DNA of 64,000 nucleotides, taken from assembly GCF_937616625.2 (NCBI RefSeq), contig NC_065572.1:38777653-38841652 (forward strand), written 5' to 3'. The notes beneath the pieces were generated by a model, which was not told where the DNA came from, ran no database searches, and was given only the letters and a program-made list of their open reading frames with translations. The translations under genes and the position numbers were made by a program. This DNA comes from Mercurialis annua (taxonomy: Eukaryota; Streptophyta; Magnoliopsida; Malpighiales; Euphorbiaceae). This document shows positions 42,001 through 54,730 of this stretch, one piece after another (position 1 is the first letter of the stretch; each line of letters opens with the position of its first letter).

Positions 42001-43999
42001 AATTAAAACGTTTCACATTTTTAGCGATTTTAGACAAACGTTTACAAACGTTACAAAACAAAACCAAGCGTTTCACCTATTTTTAGCAATTTAAGCCAAA
42101 GGTTTACAAACATTACAAAATAAATCCAAGCGTTTCACCTTTTTAGCAATTTAAGCCAAATGTTTAGATACGTTATGAAACAAATCAAAGCATTTCACCT
42201 TTTTTGCAATGTAATCCAAACGTCTACAAACATTACAAAACAAATCCAAGCGTTTCACCTTTTTAGCAATTTAAGCCAAATGTTTACAAACGTTACGAAA
42301 CAAATCCAAGCGTTTAACCTTTTGAGACAGTTAAGCCAAACGTTTACAAACATTACGAAACAAATCCAAGCGTTTCACCTTTTTAGCAATATAAGCCAAA
42401 AGTTTACAAACATTACGAAACAAATCCAAGAGTTTCACCTTTTTAGCAATTTAAGCCAAACGTTTAAAAACGTTACGAAACAAATCCAAACGTTTCGCCT
42501 TTTTAGGGATTTAAGTTAAACGTTTACAAACGTTACGAAACAAATCCAAACGTTTCACCTTTTTAGCTATTTAAGCCAAACATTTACAATGGTTTGGAAA
42601 CAAATCCAAATGTTTCACCTTTTTGGCAATTTAAGCCAAACGTTTACAAACGTTACGAAATAAATCCAAACGTTTCACCTTTTTAGCTATTTAAGCCAAA
42701 CATTTACAATGGTTTGGAAACAAATCCAAATGTTTCACCTTTTTAGCAATTTAAGCCAAACGTTTACAAACGTTGCGAAACAAATTCAAGCATTTCACCT
42801 TTTTAGCAATTTAAGCCAAACGTTTACAAACGTTAGCGATTTAAGCGAAATATTTAAAAACTTACGAAACAAATCCAAACGTTTCATCTTTTTAGCGATT
42901 TAAGCCAAATGTTTACAAATGTTACTAAACAAATCCAAATGTTTCTCCTTTTTAGCAATTTAAGCCAAACGTTTACAAACGTTACGAAACAAATCCAAGA
43001 GTTTCACCTTTTTAGCAATTTAAGCCAAACGTTTAAGAACGTTACGAAACAAATCCAAATATTTCGCCTTTTTAGCTATTTAAGCCAAACATTTACAATG
43101 GTTTGGAAACAAATCCAAATGTTTCACCTTTTTAGCAATTTAAGCCAAACGTTTACAAACGTTGCGAAACAAATTCAAGCATTTCACCTTTTTAGCAATT
43201 TAAGCCAAACGTTTACAAACGTTACAAAACAAATCTAAGTGTTTCACCTTTTTAGTAATTTTAGCGAAATGTTTACAAACGTTAGCGATTTTAGCGAAAC
43301 GTTTACAAATGTTACTAAACAAATCCAAATGTTTCTCCTTTTTAGCAATTTAAGCCAAACGGTTACAAACGTTACGAAACAAATCCAAACGTTTCCCCTT
43401 TATAGCGATATAAGCCAAACGTTTACAAACATTACTAAACAAATCCAAACGTTTCTCCTTATTAGCAATTTAAGCCAAACGTTTACAAACGTTACGAAAC
43501 AAATCCAAACGTTTCGCCTTTTTAGAAATTTAAGCCAAACGTTTACGAACATTACGAAAAAAAATTCAAACGTTTCCCCATTTTATCGATTTAAGCCAAC
43601 GTTTAAAATGTTAAGAAAGAAATCCAAATGTTTCACCTTTTTGGTGATTTAATCCAAACGTTTAAAACGTTACGAAACAAATCCAAACGTTTCAACTTTT
43701 AAGAAATTTATGCAAAACGTTAATAAACATTACGAAACAAATCAAAGTGTTTCATCATTTTAACGATTGAAGCCAAATGTTTACAAATGTTACGAAACAA
43801 ATCCAAACATTTCACATTTTTAGCAATTTAAGCAAAAGGTTTACAAATGTTACGAAAGAAAAACCAATTGTTTCACCTATTTTTAGCAATTTAAGCCAAA
43901 GGTTTACAAATGTTATGTAAGAAAAACCAAGTGTTTCACCTATTTTTAGCAATTTAATCCAAACGTTTACAAACGTTATGAAACAAATCCAAGCGTTTC

Positions 44000-46214
44000 A
44001 CCTTTTTAGCAATTTAAGCCAAACGTTTACAAACGTTACGAAACAAATCCAAATATTTCACCTTTTTAGCAATTTAAGCCAAACGTTTACAAACGGTACG
44101 AAACAAATCCGAACGTTTCACCTTTATAGCGATTTAAGCTAATTATTTACAAACACTACGAAACAAATCCAAATGTTTCACCTTTTTAGCAATGTAAGCC
44201 AAAGGTTTACAAACGTTACATACCAAATCCAAGTGTTTCACCTTTTTAGCAATTTAAACCAAACATTTATAAACGTTATGAAACAAATCCAAGCGTTTCA
44301 TCTTTTGATCAATTTAAGCCAAACGTTTAGAAACGTTGCGAAAAAAATCCAAACGTTTCCTTTTTTTAGCGATATAAGCAAAACGTTTAAAAGGTTACGC
44401 AACCAATCCAAATGTTTCACCTTTTTAGCAATTTAAGCGAAATGTTTACAAAAGTTACGAAACAAATCCAAGCGTTTCACCTTTTTAGCAATTTAAGCCA
44501 AATATTTACAAACGTTATGAAACAAATCCAAGTGTTTCACCCTTTTAGCAGTTTAAGCAAAACGTTTACGAACGATACGAAACAAATCCAAGCATTTCAC
44601 CTTTTCAGCGATATAAGCCGAACGTTTACAAACGTTACGAAACAAATCCAATCGTTTCACCTTTTTAGCGATTTAAGCCGAACGTTTACAAACGTTACGA
44701 AACAAACATTTCACCTTTTTAGCGATTTAAACCAAACGTTTAAAACGTTAAGAAACAAATCCAAACGTTTCACTTTTTTAGCGATTTAAGCCAAACGTTT
44801 ACTAACGTTTCGAAACAAATCCAAACGTTTCCCTTTTTTAGCTATTAAAGTCAAACGTTTACAAACATTACGAAAGAAATCCAAACGATTCACATTTTTA
44901 GCAATTTAAGCCAAACGTTTATAAAAGTTACGAAACAAAACCAAGTGTTTCACCTTTTTAGCAATTTAAGCCAAACGTTTACAAACGTTACGAAACACAT
45001 CCAAGCGTTACCACCTTTTTAGCAATTTAAGCCAAACGTTTACAAACGATACGAAACAAATCCTAACATTTAACCTTTTTAGCGATTTAAGCCAAACGTT
45101 TATAAACGTTACGAAACAAAACCAAGCGTTTCACCTTTTTAGCAATTTAAGCCAAACGTTAACAAACGTTACGAAACACATCCAAGCGTTACCACCTTTT
45201 TAGCAATTTAAGCCAAACGTTTACAAATGTTACGAAACAAATCCAAATATTTCACCATTTTAGCAATTTAAGCCAAACATTTACAAACGGTACGAAACAA
45301 ATCCAAACGTTTCACTTTTATAGCGATTTAAGCCAATCATTTACAAACGCTACGAAACAAATCCAAATGTTTCCCTTTTTTAGCAATATAAGCCAAAGGT
45401 TTACAAACGTTACAAAACAAATCCAACTGTTTCACCTTTTTAGCAATTTAAACCAAACATTTATAAACGTTACGAAACAAATCCAAGCGTTTCATCTTTT
45501 GATCAATTTAAGCCAAACGTTTAGAAACGTTGCGAAAAAAATCCAAACGTGTCCTTTTTTTAGCGCTTTAAGCAAAACGTTTAAAAGGTTAGGCAACCAA
45601 TCCAAATATTTCACCTTTTTAGCAACTTAAGCGAAATGTTTACAAACGTTACGAAACAAATCCAAGCGTTTTACCTTTTTGGCAATTTAAGCCAAATATT
45701 TACTAACTATATGAAACAAATCCAAGTGTTTCACCTTTTTAGCAATTTAAGCAAAACGTTTACGAACGATACGAAACAAATCCAAGCGTTTCACCTTTTC
45801 AGCGATGAAAGCCGAACGTTTACAAACGTTACGAAACAAATCCAATCGTTTCACCTTTTTAGCGATTTAAGCCGAACGTTAGCAAACGTTACGAAACAAA
45901 CATTTCACCTTTTTAGCGATTTAAACCAAACGTTTAAAACGTTAAGAAACAAATCCAAACGTTTCACCTTTTTAGCGATTTAAGCCAAACGTTCACTAAC
46001 GTTTCGAAACAAATCCAAACGTTTCCCTTTTTTAGCGATTAAAGTCAAATGTTTACAAATATTACGAAACAAATCCAAACGATTCACATTTTTAGCAATT
46101 TAAGCCAAACGTTTATAAACGTTACGAAACAAAACCAAGCGTTTCACCTTTTTAGCAATTTAAGCCAAACGTTTACAAACGTTACGAAACACATCCAAGC
46201 GTTACCACCTTTTT
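44000..46214 (+). repeat. Diverged 1,194-bp tandem duplication
   Basis: Series of variants at 44000-45020 return at 45194-46214. Shared marks are an AATG/ATATAAGCCAAAGG monomer (44196 and 45390), a GTTTAAAAGGTTA(C/G)GC monomer, a shortened AAACAAACATTTCACC monomer (about 44700 and 45896) and CCAAGCGTTACCACC (45001 and 46195, and also about 45181). Differences are frequent, around one every 20-30 bases. Confidence 0.8.
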
Positions 46215-49200
46215 AGCAATTTAAGCCAAATGTTTGCAAACGTTACGAAACAAATCCAAACATTTAACCTTTTTAGCGATTTAAGCCAAACGTTTACAAA
46301 CGGTACGAAACAAATCCAAACATTTCACCTTTTGAGGGATTTATGTTAAATGTTTATAAACTCTACGAAACAAATCCAGACGTTTCACCTTTTTAACAAT
46401 TTAAACCAAACGTTTACAAACGTTATGAAATAAATCCAAGGGTTTCTCCTTTTTAGCAATTTAAGCAAAACGTATAAAAACGTTACGAAACAAATCAAAG
46501 CGTTTTACCCTATTAGAAATTTAAGCCAAACGTTTACAAAGGTTAGGAAACAAATCCGAACGTTTGACCTTTTTAGTGATTTAAGCCAAATGTTTACAAA
46601 TGATACGAAACAAATCCAAATGTTTCACCTTTCTAGCAATTTAAGCCAAACCCTTACAAACGCTACGAAACAAATCCAAATGTTTCACGTTTTTAGCGAT
46701 TTAAGCCAAACGTTTACAAACGTTACAAAACAAATCTAAATGTTTCACCTTTTTAGCGATTTAAGCCAAACGTTTACAAACGTTACGAAACAAATCCAAA
46801 CGTTTCACCTTTTTATCGATTAAAGTCAAACGCTTACAAACGTTACGAAACAAAACCAAACGTTTAAAACGTTAGAAAACAAATCCAAATGTTTCACATT
46901 TTTAGCAATTTAAGCCAAACATTTACAAACGTTTCAAAACAAAACAAAGCGTTTCTCTTTTTTAGCAATTTAAGCCAAACGTTACGAAACAAATCCAAGC
47001 GTTTCTCCTTTTTACCTATTTAAGCCAAACGTATACAAACGTTACAAAACAAATCCAAAAATTTCACCTTTTAGCAATTTAAGCCAAACGTTTACAAACG
47101 TAGGAAACAAATTCAAACGTTTCACCTTTTTAGCGATTTAAGACAAATATTTTCAAACGTTACGAAACAAATCAAAAAAATTTACCTTTTTAGCGATTTA
47201 AGTCAAACGTTTACAAACATTACGAAACAAATCCTAGCGCTTCACCCTTTTAGCAATTTTAAGCCAATTGTTTACAAACGTTACGAAACAAATCCAAGTG
47301 TTTCACCTTTTTAGCAATTTAAGCCAAACGATTACAAACGGTACAAAACAAATCAAAAAAATTCACCTTTTTAGCTATTTAGGACAAATGTTTACAGACG
47401 TTACGAAACAAATCCAAACGTTTAACCTTCTTAGCAATTTAAGCCAAACGTTTACAAACATTAGAAAACTAATCCAAACGTTTAAAATGTTACGAAACAA
47501 ACGTTATGAAACAAATCCAAACATTTATAAACGTTACGAAACAAAACAAAACGTTTCGCCGTTTTAGTTATTTAAGCCAAACGTATACAAACGTTAAGAA
47601 ACAAAACCAAATGTTCCAGCTTTTAGCGATTTAAGCCATACGTTTACAAACGTTACGTAATAAATCCAAATGTTTCAATTTTTTAGCGATTTGAGCCAAA
47701 CGTTTACAAACGCTATGAAACAAATCCAAACGTTTTACCTTTTTAGCGATTTAAGCCAAACGTTTACAAACGTTACGAAACAAAACGAAACGTGTCACCT
47801 TTTTAGCGATTTAAGCCAAACTTTAACAAATGTTACGAAACAAAACCAAACGTTTAAGACATTATGAAACAAATCTAAACGTTTCACATTTTTAGCGAAT
47901 TAAGCCAAACCTTTACAAAAGATACGAAACAAAACCAAGCGTTTCACCTTTTTAGTAGTTTAAGCCAAACGTTTACAAACGTTACGAAACAAATCCATGC
48001 GTTTCACATTTTTAGTGATTTAAGCCATACGTTTACAAACGTTACGAAACAAATCCAAACATTTCACTTTTTTAGTGATTTAAGCCAAACGTTTACAAAC
48101 GTTATGAAAAAAATACAAACGTTGCGAAACAAACGTTATGAAACCAATCCAAACGTTTACAAACGCTATGAAACAAAACCAAAAGTTTCACCTTTTTAGT
48201 GATTTAGCCCAAACATTTACAAACATTACGAAACAAAATCCAAACGTTTCACATTTTTAGCGATTTAAGCCATACGTTTACAAACGTTATGAAACAAATC
48301 CAAATGTTTCACTTTTTTAGCGATTTAAGCCAAATGTTTACAAACGTTATGAAACAAATCTAAACGTTACACCTTTTTAGCGATTTAAGTCAAACGTTTA
48401 CAAACGTTACGAAAGAAAACCAAACGTTTCACATTTTTAGCGATTTAAGCCAAAACTTTACAAACGTTACGAAACATATCCAAACGTTTAAAACGTTATG
48501 AAATAAACGTTACGAAACAAATCCAAATGTTTCACCTTCTAGCGATTTAAGCCATACATTTTCAAACATTACTAAACAAATCCAAACGTTTCGCCTTTTT
48601 AGTAATTTAAGCCAAACGTTTACAAACGTTACGAAACAAATCCAAGCGTTTTGCCTTTTAAGCAATTTAAGTCAAACGTTTACAAACATTACGAAAAAAT
48701 TCAAACGTTTCCCCACTTTAGCAATTTAAGCCAAACGTTTAAAACGTTACGAAACAAATCCAAACGTTTCACCTTTATAGCGATTTAAGCCAAATATTTA
48801 ATACGTAGCGAAACAAATCCAAACGTTTCACCTTTTTAGCAATTTATGCAAAACGTTTACAAACATTACGAAACAAATCCAAGTGTTTTATTTTTTTAGC
48901 GATTGAAGCCAAATGTTTACAAACGTTACGAAATAAATCCAAACGTTTCACATTTTTAGCAATTTAAGCCAAGCGTTTACAAATGTTACGAAACAAAACC
49001 AAGTGTTTCACCTATTCTTAGCAATTTAAGCCAAACGTTTATGAATGTTACGAAACAAATCCAAGACTTTCATCTTTTTAGCAATTTAAGCCAAACTTTT
49101 ACAAACGTTACTAAACAAATCAAAGCGTTTCACCTTTTTAGCAATTTAAGCTAAACGTTTACAAACGTTATGAAACAAATCCATACATTTCATCTTTTTA

Positions 49201-51246
49201 GCAATTGAAGCCAAACGTTTACAAACTCTACGAAACAAATCCAAATGTTTCACCTTTTTAGCAATGTAAGCTAAACGTTTACAAACGTTACAAAACAAAT
49301 TCAAGTGTTTCACCTTTTTCAGCAATTTAAACCAAACATTTACAAACGTTACGAAATAAATCTAAGCGTTTCACCTTTTGATCAATTTAAACCAAACGTT
49401 TACAAAAGTTACGAAAAAATCCAAATGTTTCCCTTTTTTAGCGATTTAAGCAAAACGTTTAAAAGGTTATGGAACAAATCCATATGTTTCACCTTTTTAT
49501 CAAATTAGGCGAAACAGTACGAAATAAATCAAAGCGTTTTATATTTTTAGCAATTTAAGCCAAATATTTACAAACATTACGAAACAAATCCAAGCGTTTC
49601 ACCTTTTTAGAAATTTAAGCCAAACGTTTACGAACAATATGATACTAATCCGAGCGTTTCACCTTTTTAGCGATCTAATCCGAATGTTCACAAACGTTAC
49701 GAAACAAATCCAAGCGTTTCACCTTTTTAGCGATTTAACCCGAACATTTACAAACGTTACGAAACAAAACCAAACGTTTCACATTTTTAGCAATTTATGC
49801 CGAACGTTTACAAACGTTACGAAATAAACGTTTCACCTTTTTAGCGATTTAAGCAAAAGGTTTTAAACGTTACGAAAAAATCCAAATGTTTCCCCATTTT
49901 AGCGATTTAAGCCAAACGTTTAAAACATTACGAAACAAATCCAAACGTTTCACCTTTTTAGCAATTTAAGCCAAACGTTTACAAACGCTACGAAATAAAT
50001 CCAAACATTTCCCTTTTTTATCTATTGAAGCCAAACGTTTACAAACATTACAAAAAAAATCCAAACGTTTCGCCTTTTTAGCGATTTAAGCCAAACATTT
50101 ACAAACGTTACGAAACAAATCCAAATTTTTCACCTTTTTAGCGATTTAAGCCAAACGTTTACAAACGATACGAAACAAATCCAAGTGTTTCACCTTTTTA
50201 GTAATTTAGCCAAGCGTTTACAAACGTTACAAAATAAATTCAAGTGTTTCACCTTTTTAGCAATTTAAGCCAAACGTTTACAAACGTTACAACACAAATC
50301 CAAACATTTCACCTTTTTAGCGATTTAAGCTATACGTTTACAAACGTTACGAAACAAATCCAAACGATTCCCTTTTTTAGCGATTTAAGCCAAACGTTTA
50401 CAAACATTAGGAAACAAATCCAAATGTTTCACCTTTTTAGCGATTTAAGCCAAAAGTTTACAAATGTTACGAAACAAAACGAAACGTTTCACCTTTTTAC
50501 CGATTTAAGCCAAACGTTTACAAACGTTACGAAACAAAACCAAACGTTTAAGACATTATGAAACAAATCCATACGTTTCAAATTTTTAGCGAATTAAGCC
50601 AAACCTTTACAAAAGATACGAAACAAAACAAAGCGTTTCACCTTTTTAGCAGTTTAAGCCAAACGTTTACAAACGTTACGAAACAAAACCAAACGTTTCA
50701 CCTTGTTAGCAATTTAAGCCGAACGTTTACAAACGTTACGAAATAATTGTTTCACCTTTTCAGCGATTTAAGCTAAATGTTTTAAACGTTACGAAAAAAT
50801 CCAAACGTTTCCCCATTTTAGCGATTTAAGCCAAACGTTTAAAACGTTACAAAACAAATCCAAACGTTTCAGCTTTTTAGCGATTTAAGCCAAACGTTTA
50901 CACATGCTACGAAACAAATGCAAACGTTTCACTTTTTTAGCTGTTGAAGCCAAGCGTTTACAAACATTACGAAACAAATCCAAATGATTCACATTTTTAG
51001 CAATTGAAGCCAAACGTTTACAAATGTTACGAAACAAATCAAAGCATTTCACCTATTTAGCAATTTAAGCCAAAGGTTTACAAAGGTTAGGAAACAAATC
51101 CGAACGTTTAACCTTTTTAGCGATTTAAGCCAAACGTTTATAAACGATACGAAACAAATCCAAACTTGTCACCTTTTTAGCGATTTAAGCCAAATGTTTA
51201 CAAATGTTACGAAACAAATCCAAACGCTTAACCTTTTTAGCGATTT

Positions 51247-52060
51247 AAGCCAAATGTTTACAAACGCTATGAAAAAAATCTAACTGTTTCACCTTTTTAG
51301 CGATTTAATCAAACGTTTACAAACGTTACCAAACAAATCCAAACGTTTCAGCTTTTTAGCGATTAAAGTCAAACGCATACAAACGTTTACAAATGTTACG
51401 AAACAAAAATCAAGTGTTTCACCTATTTTTAGCAATTTAAGCCAAACGTTTATAAACTTTACGAAACAAATCCAAGCGTTTTATCTTTTTAGCAATTTAT
51501 GCCAAACGTTTACAAACGTTACGAAACAAATCCATGCGTTTCACCTTTTTAGCAATTTAAGCCAAACGTATACAAACTTTACAAAACAAATCCAAACATT
51601 TTACCTTTTAGCGATTTAAGCCAAACGTTTAAAAACACAGGAAACAAATCCAAACGTTTCACCTTTTTAGCGATTTAAGCTAAACGTTTACAAACATTAA
51701 GAATCAAACTCAAACGTTTCACTTTTTTAGCAATTTAAGCCAAACATTTACAAACGTTACGAAACAAATCCAAAATTTTCACCTTTTTAGCGATTTAAGC
51801 CAAACATTTACAAACGATACGAAACAAATCCAAGTGTTTCACCTTTTTAGCAATTTAAGCCAAGCGTTTACAAACGCTACGAAACAAATCCAAGTGTTTC
51901 ACCTTTTTAGCAGTTTAAGCCAAACGTTTACAAACGTTACAAAACAAATCCAAACATTTCAACTTTTTAGCGATTTAAGCCAAACGTTTACAGATGTTAC
52001 GAATCAAATCCAAACGTTTCCCCTTTTTAGCAATATAAGCCAAACATTTACAAACGTTAG
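51247..52060 (+). repeat. Dispersed satellite duplication, copy 1 (2,669-bp offset)
   Basis: The run of unusual monomers matches about 53916-54730. It includes GCTATGAAAAAAATCTAACTG, a GATTTAATCAAACG short monomer, GTCAAACGCATACAAACG, CCAAACGTATACAAAC and an AAACACAGGAAAC monomer. The intervening 1.8 kb is a different satellite sequence. The match is close but includes substitutions. Confidence 0.8.
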
Positions 52061-53915
52061 GAAACTAATCCAAACTTTTAAAATGTTATGAAACAAACGT
52101 TACGAAACAAATCCAAACGTTTGCAAACGTTACGAAACAAAACCAAACGTTTCACCTTATTAGTGATTTAGGCCAAACGTTTACAAATGTTACGAAACAA
52201 AACCAAATGTTTCAGCATTTAGCGATTTAAGCCATACGTTTACAAAAGTTACGAAACAAATCCAAATGTTTAACGTTTTTAGCGATTTAAACCAAACAAT
52301 TACAAACATTTTGAAACAAATCCAAACGTTTCACCTTTTTAGCGATTTAAGCCAAACGTTTACAAACGTTACGAAACAAAACGAAACGTTTCACCTTTTC
52401 AGCGATTTAAGCCAAACGTTTACAAACGTTATGAAATAAAACCAAACGTTTAAGACATTATGAAACAAATCCAAACGTTTCAAATCTTTAGCAAATTAAG
52501 CAAAAACTTTACAAAAGATACGAAACAAAACAAAGCGTTTCACCTTTTTAGCAGTTTAAGCCAAACGTTTACAAACGTTACGAAACAAATCCATGCGTTT
52601 CACATTTGTAGCGATTAAAGCCATACGTTTACAAATGTTACCAAACAAATCCAAACGTTTAACTTTTTTAGTGATTTAAACCAAACATTTACAAACGTTA
52701 CGATACAAATACAAACGTTACGAAAACAATGTTACGAAACAAATCCAAACGTTTACAAACTTTACGAAACAAAACCATACGTTTCACCTTTTTAACGATT
52801 TAAGCCAAACCTTTACAAACGCTACGATACAAATGCAATCGTTTGAAACGTTACGAAATAAACGTTACGAAACAAATCCAAACGTTTACAAACGTTACGA
52901 AACAAAACCAAACGTTTCACCTTTTTAGCGATATAAACTGAATGTTTACAAACGTTACGAAACAAAACCAAACATTTAACTATTTTAGCAATTTATGCTA
53001 AACGTTTACAAAAGTTACGAAACAAATCCAAATGTTTTCCCATTTTAGCGATATAAGCCAAACGTCTAAAACGTTACAAAACAAATCCAAACATTTCACC
53101 TTTTTAGCGATTTATGCTAAACGTTTACAAACGTTACGAAACAAATCCAAACGTTTCACCTATTTAGCAATATGAGCCAAACGTTTACAAACTTACGAAA
53201 CAAATCCATACGTTTCTCCTTTTTAGCGATTTAAGCAAAACGATTACAAATGTTACAATACAAATCTAAACATTTCACCTTTTTAGCGATATAAGCCAAA
53301 CGTTGACAAAGATTATGAAACAAATTCAAAAGTTTCACCTTTTTTTCCTTTTAAGCCAAACGTTTACAAACGTTAAGAAACAAATCCAAACGTTTCACCT
53401 TTTTAGCGATTTAAGCCAAACGTTTACAAACGTTACGAAACAAATCCAAACGTTTCACCTTTTTAGCGATTTAAGCCAAACATTTTCAAACGTTACGAAA
53501 CAAATCCAAAAGTTTCGCCTTTTTAGAGATTTAAGCCAAACGTTTACAAACATTAAGAAACAAATCCAAACGTTTCGCCTTTTTTGCAATTTAAGCCAAA
53601 CGTTTTTAAACGTTACGAAAAAAATCCAAACGTTTCACCTTTTGAGAGATTTAAGCCAAACATTTACCTACGTTACGAAACAAAACAAAATGTTTAAAAC
53701 GTTACGAAACAAATCCAAATGTTCCACATACGATTTAAGCCAAACCTTTACAAACGTTACGAAACAAAACCAAGAGTTTCACCTTTTTAGCAATTTAAGC
53801 CAAACGTTTAAAAAGTTACGAAACAAATCCAAACAATTCACAATTTTAGCAATTTAAGCCAGACGTTTACAAACTTTACGAAACAAATCCAAACGTTTCA
53901 CCTTTTTAGCAATTT

Positions 53916-54730
53916 AAGCCAAATGTTTACAAACGCTACGAAAAAAATCTAATTGTTTCACCTTTTTAGCGATTTAATCAAACGTTTACAAACGTTACCA
54001 AACAAATCCAAACGTTTCAGCTTTTTAGCGATTAAAGTCAAACGCATACAAACGTTTACAAATGTAACGAAACAAAAACCAAGTGTTTCACCTATTTTTA
54101 GCAATTTAAGCCAAACGTTTATAAACTTTACGAAACAAATCCAAGCGTTTCATCTTTTTAGCAATTTAAGCCAAACGTTTACAAACGTTACGAAACAAAT
54201 CCATGCGTTTCACCTTTTTAGCAATTTAAGCCAAACGTATACAAACTTTACAAAACAAATCCAAACATTTTACCGTTTAGCGATTTAAGCCAAACATTTA
54301 CAAACACAGGAAACAAATCCAAACGTTTCACCTTTTTAGCGATTTAAGCCAAACGTTTACAAACATTAAGATTCAAACTCAAACGTTTCACCTTGTTAGC
54401 AATTTAAGCCAAACATTTACAAACGTTACGAAACAAATCCAAAATTTTCACCTTTTTAGCGATTTAAGCCAAATGTTTACAAACGATACGAAACAAATCC
54501 AAGCGTTTCACCTTTTTAGCAATATAAGCCAAGCGTTTACAAACGCTACGAAACAAATCCAAGTGTTTCACCTTTTTAGCAGTTTAAACCAAACGCTTAC
54601 AAACATTACAAAACAAATCCAAACATTTCACCTTTTTAGCGATTTAAGCCAAACGTTTACAGACGTTACGAATCAAATCCAAACGTTTCACCTTTTTAGC
54701 AATTTAAGCCAAACGTTTACAAATGTTAAG
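53916..54730 (+). repeat. Dispersed satellite duplication, copy 2 (2,669-bp offset)
   Basis: This is the partner of 51247-52060, with the same order of rare monomers, for example the CGTATACAAACTTTAC monomer at 54228 matching 51559. The offset stays at 2,669 bp where I checked, so there has been little indel change since the duplication. Confidence 0.8.

Larger units (their letters stand above)
34395..46220 (+). repeat. Intermediate satellite domain with older duplications
   Basis: The monomer register is still largely regular, but long near-identical blocks are gone. Repeated neighbourhoods are visible with offsets of about 1,505 bp (36670-37510 with 38180-39010) and 1,194 bp (44000-45020 with 45194-46214). 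A monomer with TTTACAATGGTTTGG recurs at about 35220, 41145, 42582, 42702 and 43087, the 42582/42702 pair being a two-monomer tandem duplication. Domain limits are my judgement. Confidence 0.7.
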
